From Lampris incognitus (lineage: Eukaryota > Chordata > Actinopteri > Lampriformes > Lampridae), in contig NC_079219.1 in the NCBI RefSeq assembly GCF_029633865.1, positions 52,785,121 to 52,849,120 of the forward strand: a stretch of 64,000 nucleotides of DNA, read 5' to 3'. Below the pieces are notes generated by a model that was given only the letters and a program-made list of their open reading frames with translations, did not search any database and was not told the origin of the DNA. Shown piece after piece: positions 59,275-64,000 of this stretch (position 1 is the stretch's first letter; every line of letters starts with the position of its first letter). The translations under genes and the position numbers were made by a program.

Positions 59275-60850
59275 AATCAGAATACTTTATTCATCCCCGA
59301 GATGCAATTGAGTTCTATTACAGACACTCACGCTCTAATAACAAAACTAACAAGATATGAAAAGAGAAATAAAGATAAAATAGAAATAATAAAATATATC
59401 AACAAGCATGGTGCACATAACACTATACTGCACTACCTCAGCACAAACAAAACCCGACAGGGCCAGTCCAATGACCATTAACGCAGAGTGTCTGAGAGAG
59501 GAGTTGTAAATTTTGATGGCCACAGGCAGGAATGACCTCCTGTGAAGCTCTGTGGTGCTTTTTGGCAGAATGAGTCCATTACTAAAAGTACTCCTGTGCC
59601 CGACCAGCATGTCATGGGAGACATTGTCCATGATGGCACGTAATTTCAACCACGTCCTCCTCTCAGAAACCGCCGCCAGAGAATCCAGTTCCACCCCCAC
59701 AACGTCACCGGCCTTGTGGATCAGTTTATTGAGCCTGTTTGCATCCGCTACCCTCAGCCTGCTGCCCTAACACACAGCAGCAAACAAGAGAGAACGGGCC
59801 ACCACAGACTCATACCACATCCTGAGCATTGTCTGGCAGATGTTGAAGGTCTTAAGCCTCCTCAAAAAGTAGAGACGGCTCTGTCCCTTCATGTAGAGGG
59901 TAGTGTTCTTAGCCCAGTCCATACACCCCCAGGTACTTGTATTCCAGTGTCCACACTGACCCCCTGGATGGAGACAGGGGTCACTGGTGTCATTTCCCTC
60001 CTTAGATCAACAACAAGCTCCTTTGTCTTAGTCACGTTGAGCTGCAGATTGTTCTGCTCACACCATGTAACAAAGTTTCCCACCACAGCCCTGTACTCAG
60101 CCTCCTCGCCATTACCGATGCATCCAACTATAGCAGAGTCATCAGGGAACTTCTGAAGATGGCAGGACTCTGTGTGGTAGTTGAAGTCCGTGGTGTAGCG
60201 GGTGAAAAGGAAGGGAGACAGGACTGTCCCCTGTGGAGCCCCAGTGTTGCTGACCACTGTCTGACAGTGTTGCAAGCGCACATACTGTGGTTTACCAGTA
60301 AGGTAGTCAACAATTCAGGACACAAGGGGGGCATCTACCTGCATTGCTGTCAGCCTCTCACCCAGTAGAGCTGGCCAGATTGTGTTGAAGGCACTAGAGA
60401 AGTCAAAGAACGTGACCCTCACAGGGCTCGCTGGCTTATCTAGGTGGGCGTAGGCACGATTAAGTAGGTAAATGATGGCATCCTTAATTCTCAGTCGGGG
60501 CTGGTAGGCGAACTGGAGGGAGTCCAAGTGTGGCTTGACTGTGGGCCAAAGCTGCTCCAGGATGAGTCTTTCCAGAGTCTTCATGATGTGTGAAGTCAAT
60601 GTTACCGGTTGTAGTCCTTGGAGTCCCTGGGATGCGGTGTTTTAGGCACAGGAATGAGGCAGGACGTCTTCCACAGCATGGGGACCCTTTGAAGTCTAAG
60701 GCTTATGTTGAGGACACGGTGAAGCACTCCACATAACTGAGGAGCACAGGCTTTGAGCACCCTGGGTCTAACACCATCTGGGCCTGCCGCCTTGCTAGCG
60801 TGAAGTCTCTTCAACTGTCTTCTGACATGGTCAACCGTGAAGCACACTGT
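59275..60850 (-). mobile_element. L2/CR1-type LINE, 5'-truncated and broken
   Basis: Reverse transcriptase in pieces on the minus strand: FTVDHVRRQLKRLHASKAAGPDGVRPRVLKACAPQL (about 60840-60740), LTSHIMKTLERLILEQLWPTVKPHLDSLQFAYQPRL, VRVTFFDFSSAFNTI, NTGAPQGTVLSPFLFTRYTTDF, then CHLQKFPDDSAIVGCI with the xDD palm motif, and RHRRSFLPVAIK-like tail residues near 59500. The 3' end is the CAGAATACTTTATTCATCCC tail at 59277. Several frame breaks; the endonuclease is missing. Confidence 0.85.
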
Positions 60851-60989
60851 AGGTGTTACAGGTGGTGGTGGTGATAGTGGGGGGGGGGGGTCGTCAGGAT
60901 GGAGAGGGCCATTAGTCCAGGAACCCAGGGAGGGGGGGGGGTGTAAGGATGTAAGAAAGGCAGCTTATGTGTTGAATAAGGGTCAAATA

Positions 60990-62170
60990 TGTCTTCTGAG
61001 TTGCAAACTTCATACGGTGAAAGTTAGTGGCCACCTGACAGTGGACCGAGGCCTAAAATGGCCTCGGTCCACAGCCAGCCCCACATCATCACCGGGTACG
61101 TCTCAGCGATCATCACCACCTCAAGGTAACAGTTTCTTCCAGTAGCACCCGTGTCCAGAATGTGGGGTAACAGCGATCACACACAGCTAGCTGGCTGCCC
61201 TCAAGTTTTCTCAGGATGTTCTCATTCAGGATCTCCAACAGCTCAGGGGGAGGCGCGTTGTCTGAGAACAGATTCATGGCCCTGGAAATTATTTCTGAGT
61301 GGGAGCGGCCCCCCTGCTAGTCCTCAGGCACCTCTCCCTTATGGAAAATCTTGGTGGGAAACCCACGGATCCCGTAGCGGCTGGCTAGGCCTTGGTGTAC
61401 AGTAGCATCCACAGCTCCCATATGATCTTTGTCCTTTGTCTGCTCCTTGACAGCTGAGGCTGCAGCTACCTACTCTGGCTCTAGGTTCTTGCAGTGTCCA
61501 CACCAGGGAGCAAAAAAACTCCACCATCCAGACATCATCGCTATTCAGCACCATCCTGTCAATGTAACACAGTGTATTCGGACCCAATTGCAGAGAAGAG
61601 GGAGTTGGTAAAGTACGAAGTCTCTTTACTGGACTTCAGCAAAACACAATAACTAAAGAATACTGCCAAACAGAGCAGGCAATAACTCAAACTTGAATAA
61701 ACATAAAATACTAAACTAAGCAAACACTCTCACAAAGAGGAGGCAGATGAGGGTTCAGGATCCAAGCGCTTCCGCAGACAAACGTGAAGCCTCTCCAAGA
61801 CTCGACAGAGTGTCTGCAAAACAACCCGTTAAATAGTCCAGCACAGGTGCACATAATCACAGGCCAACCAATATCCAGGTGCAACTTATACTGGCTGATC
61901 GCAGGCCGATAGGGAAATGTCACCTATTGGCTGCTGGTCCTCTGGCCAGTGATCGCGTCAGTCAAAGTTGTCCTCGGTGAGTCCCACCACATCCTTCTTG
62001 CTGCCGTTGCCACTCTGTCTGATGTAGTCAGAGCCTCCAGAACTGCCACCGCTAATCCCCTCCTTCACCTGGGAGGGGAGGGCGCCCAGGGCTCCATCCA
62101 CGATAGCCTGGCTGCTGTGCCCCTTGGTAATTACGGTACAGCCGCGACAAGCACACAACCGGAACTTGCC
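60990..62170 (-). pseudogene. pdia6: Processed pseudogene of protein disulfide isomerase A6 (pdia6)
   Basis: Intron-less minus-strand match, as recalled, to the second half of PDIA6/P5. It runs from SSQAIVDGALGAL and SKKDVVGLTEDNFD (62110-61961) to VLNSDDVWMVEFF (61560 on), then the thioredoxin active site recognisable as WCGHCKNLEPE in shifted frames, [30 protein letters not shown] and MWGWLWTEA (about 61070). Frameshifts and stops interrupt it. A foreign stretch of about 380 bp (61580-61957) splits it just before the active-site domain. The N-terminal thioredoxin domain and the C terminus are absent. The parent enzyme oxidises and isomerises disulfides in the ER. Confidence 0.82.
61580..61957. 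mobile_element. Insertion within the pdia6 pseudogene
   Basis: About 380 bp that interrupts the pseudogene between the codons for DNFD and VLNSDD. It has no coding frame of note. It shows CGGACCCAATTGCAGAGAAG at one side and GTGATCGCGTCAGTC at the other. Family unknown. Confidence 0.5.
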
Positions 62171-62174
62171 ACTG

Positions 62175-63160
62175 CAGTAGCACAATGTGAAAAGAAGAGA
62201 GAAAACCAAACACAGAGCTGATATGAAAACAGAGGCGAGTAAACTGGCAGCTATGCTTACGTCACTGCAGCCGTGAGCTGGTTCAGGAACCCCGCGAGGA
62301 CGTCTCCTCTCAGTGGTCCGAATAATGCAACTCCAGCTCCCGTGAGCGGCCAGTCCTGTTCGTATGGATGGTGTTCAAGTCTCTTGTTTTTAGTGGAGAG
62401 AGAGGTGTGTAGAAAACACTGATGCTTCCCTGAGTGTGTGCCATACAGTTCTTTACTTCTTTTTTGTCTTGTGCCCGCCGGCGGTGACTAATTATCAATC
62501 AGCCCTTCCCGCCAAATGAATGGACAGGACGTGACGTTACATCGAGGAAACCTGCTGCACTGGGATTTGTAGTTTCTCCCCCCCCCCTTTTTTTTTTAAT
62601 CTCCCAGGCGTCACATAGCATACAACACATAATAATAAACATAGCTGTGGCATCTCATGTTTACAATCAGCTCTGCACAACAAACAGAACGGAAGGGGAA
62701 AGGAAAACCTCAAAACATATCCGTAACATAGTCCTCTGGCTTGTTCTTATTTGATCCAAAGATCAAAGAGGGTCCTGGGGCCATAACATCGGATATAGTC
62801 TGGCCTAGCCCAAAATATACCCTGGCCCCGGGGTTACAGAGGGCGCTATTTCAAAACTCCAACAGTTGTATGTGCAACCCAATGTTCTGAAGTCATTTTA
62901 GTAGTACACCTCCGCTTGATCATGCACCTCAGTACTCGTGGAATTGCACCACTAGGTGACGCTACATTGAATACTTTAATTTTATATTTTAATAACTATA
63001 GATAGGAATGGCCATCTGACAGTTTGCCCCAGTAACTGTCATACGTGTAATTAAATAATTACAATGACAAAATATGTTTTTTGTGGGAATAACAAATCGA
63101 AGGAAGAAAATAAAGAAGGAAGGAAGGAAGGACAAGGGGAAGTGTGAAGTTTTGGGTGCC
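62175..63160. other. Intergenic DNA before the right-edge element
   Basis: No gene recognised. A C-run/T-run lies at 62578-62599 and a GGAA run at 63116-63130. Some of it may belong to the element that starts near 63166. Confidence 0.3.
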
Positions 63161-63165
63161 TACAT

Positions 63166-64000
63166 GTGTATTATTCAATTTTATTCTCTTTTTCTTCCAA
63201 ACAAAAATCCGTCATGGATGATAACCTGTACAAACAGATTTTGAACTTCTACACCAGCTCTGTCCGAACGTATCCTCAGCATATCCATGACCTGGATCCT
63301 GCCAAGCATGTGAATGCAAAGTCTCAGTTTCGTCAAACAGCAAAGCCATTTCGTGCTGACGGTGGAACTCTCTTCCATGGAGATAATGAGGTTCTTGTCA
63401 AAACCCGTGTGCCCAACATTCTAAAGGCCTGTCATGACAATCCAGCTACAGGAGGGCACTTTGGCAGAGAGAAAACCTTCAGTAAAATATCTCAGCGATA
63501 TTACCGGAGAGGCATGAAGAATGATGTACAAGAATACGTGAAGGCATGTCCGAAGTGTTTCGCCAGAAATCCCAAAGTCAGCAAAGAAGCTTCGTCACTC
63601 AACCCCATAACTGTACCTGGCAAGATCTGGAGTCTGGTTGGGATTGGCATTATCGGCCCTCTTCAAGAAACTACAAGTGGTAACAAGTATATCATCGCCA
63701 TACCTGAGCATTTCTCCAAGCGGTCTGAAGCCGCAGCTATCCCGGCCAAGAGCGCAGTTAGTGGCAGAGTTCCTTTACCCTGTTGTATGTCGACTAGGCT
63801 GCATGGACACCCTTATCAGTGACCAGGGTTGTGAATTCGTAAACAAAGTTATTGATTTGCTTATGGACTGTTTCCAGACACGTCACCGTATAGTCTCTGC
63901 ATACCACCACAGTCAAACGGCCAAAGGGAACGTGACAACAGGACACTCAAGGCTGCATTGGGTATGCTCGTCAGCGACCAAGCCGATGATTGGCATCAGT
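63166..64000 (+). mobile_element. Fossil Gypsy-type integrase region, cut by the window edge
   Basis: Plus-strand sequence encodes an integrase of the Gypsy/GIN kind. It has an HHCC-type zinc-binding region (CHDNPATGGHFGREKTF, then CPKC) and the start of the catalytic core (PITVPGKIWSLVGIGIIGPL). The source could be a Ty3/Gypsy LTR element or a Ginger-like DNA element. No LTR was identified. It looks broken, with at least one break in the part seen. The rest lies to the right of the window. Confidence 0.7.

Overview
The window is vertebrate nuclear DNA, almost certainly from a teleost fish. It holds multi-exon genes with GT-AG introns and a dense load of teleost-type SINEs, RTE/L1/L2-like LINEs, Tc1, hAT and piggyBac relatives, and long CA, GA and GATT microsatellites. 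I assembled the exons by eye from splice signals, frame continuity and recalled vertebrate protein sequences. No alignment or database search was run, so edges may be off by a base or two.

Host genes, left to right: (1) the 3' end of colq (+, 101-1805), encoding the C-terminal domain of the acetylcholinesterase collagen tail, with a long 3' UTR to about 4010; (2) plekha8/FAPP2 (-, 8381-16933), complete in 13 coding exons, with an N-terminal PH domain and a C-terminal GLTP domain; (3) fkbp14 (+, 17397-19226), complete in 4 exons, with a signal peptide, an FKBP domain, an EF-hand and a terminal HDEL; (4) chn2/beta-chimaerin (-, 31158 to beyond 56076), with SH2, C1 and RhoGAP exons plus an internal alternative first exon for an SH2-less form. 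plekha8 and fkbp14 are head to head across about 460 bp. plekha8, fkbp14 and chn2 lie together on human 7p14.3, so this is conserved synteny, while colq is a lineage-specific neighbour. Frame sums support the models: plekha8 gives 563 aa, fkbp14 211 aa, and the chn2 long form about 435 aa plus an unseen first exon.

Broken host sequences: a HIPK-like kinase fragment near 25.3-25.7 kb and an intron-less pdia6 pseudogene (-, about 61.0-62.2 kb) split by an insertion.

Mobile DNA fills most of the rest. There are eight copies of one tRNA-headed SINE (here SINE-A), four or five of another (SINE-B) and two of a third (SINE-C). A decayed Tc1 element sits in a plekha8 intron. LINEs comprise an L1-like copy, two RTE copies, an RT-bearing LINE in a chn2 intron and L2-like copies. 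There are two hAT MITEs of one family (63 bp and 482 bp, each with 8-bp target duplications), a 428-bp fold-back element, a piggyBac-like derivative and, at the right edge, a fossil Gypsy-type integrase region. I found no RNA gene, CRISPR array or clearly new multi-gene system. The most notable items are the dual-use chn2 exon, the microsatellite that forms a splice-site pyrimidine tract, the hAT MITE pair, the fold-back element and UPR-like motifs between plekha8 and fkbp14.
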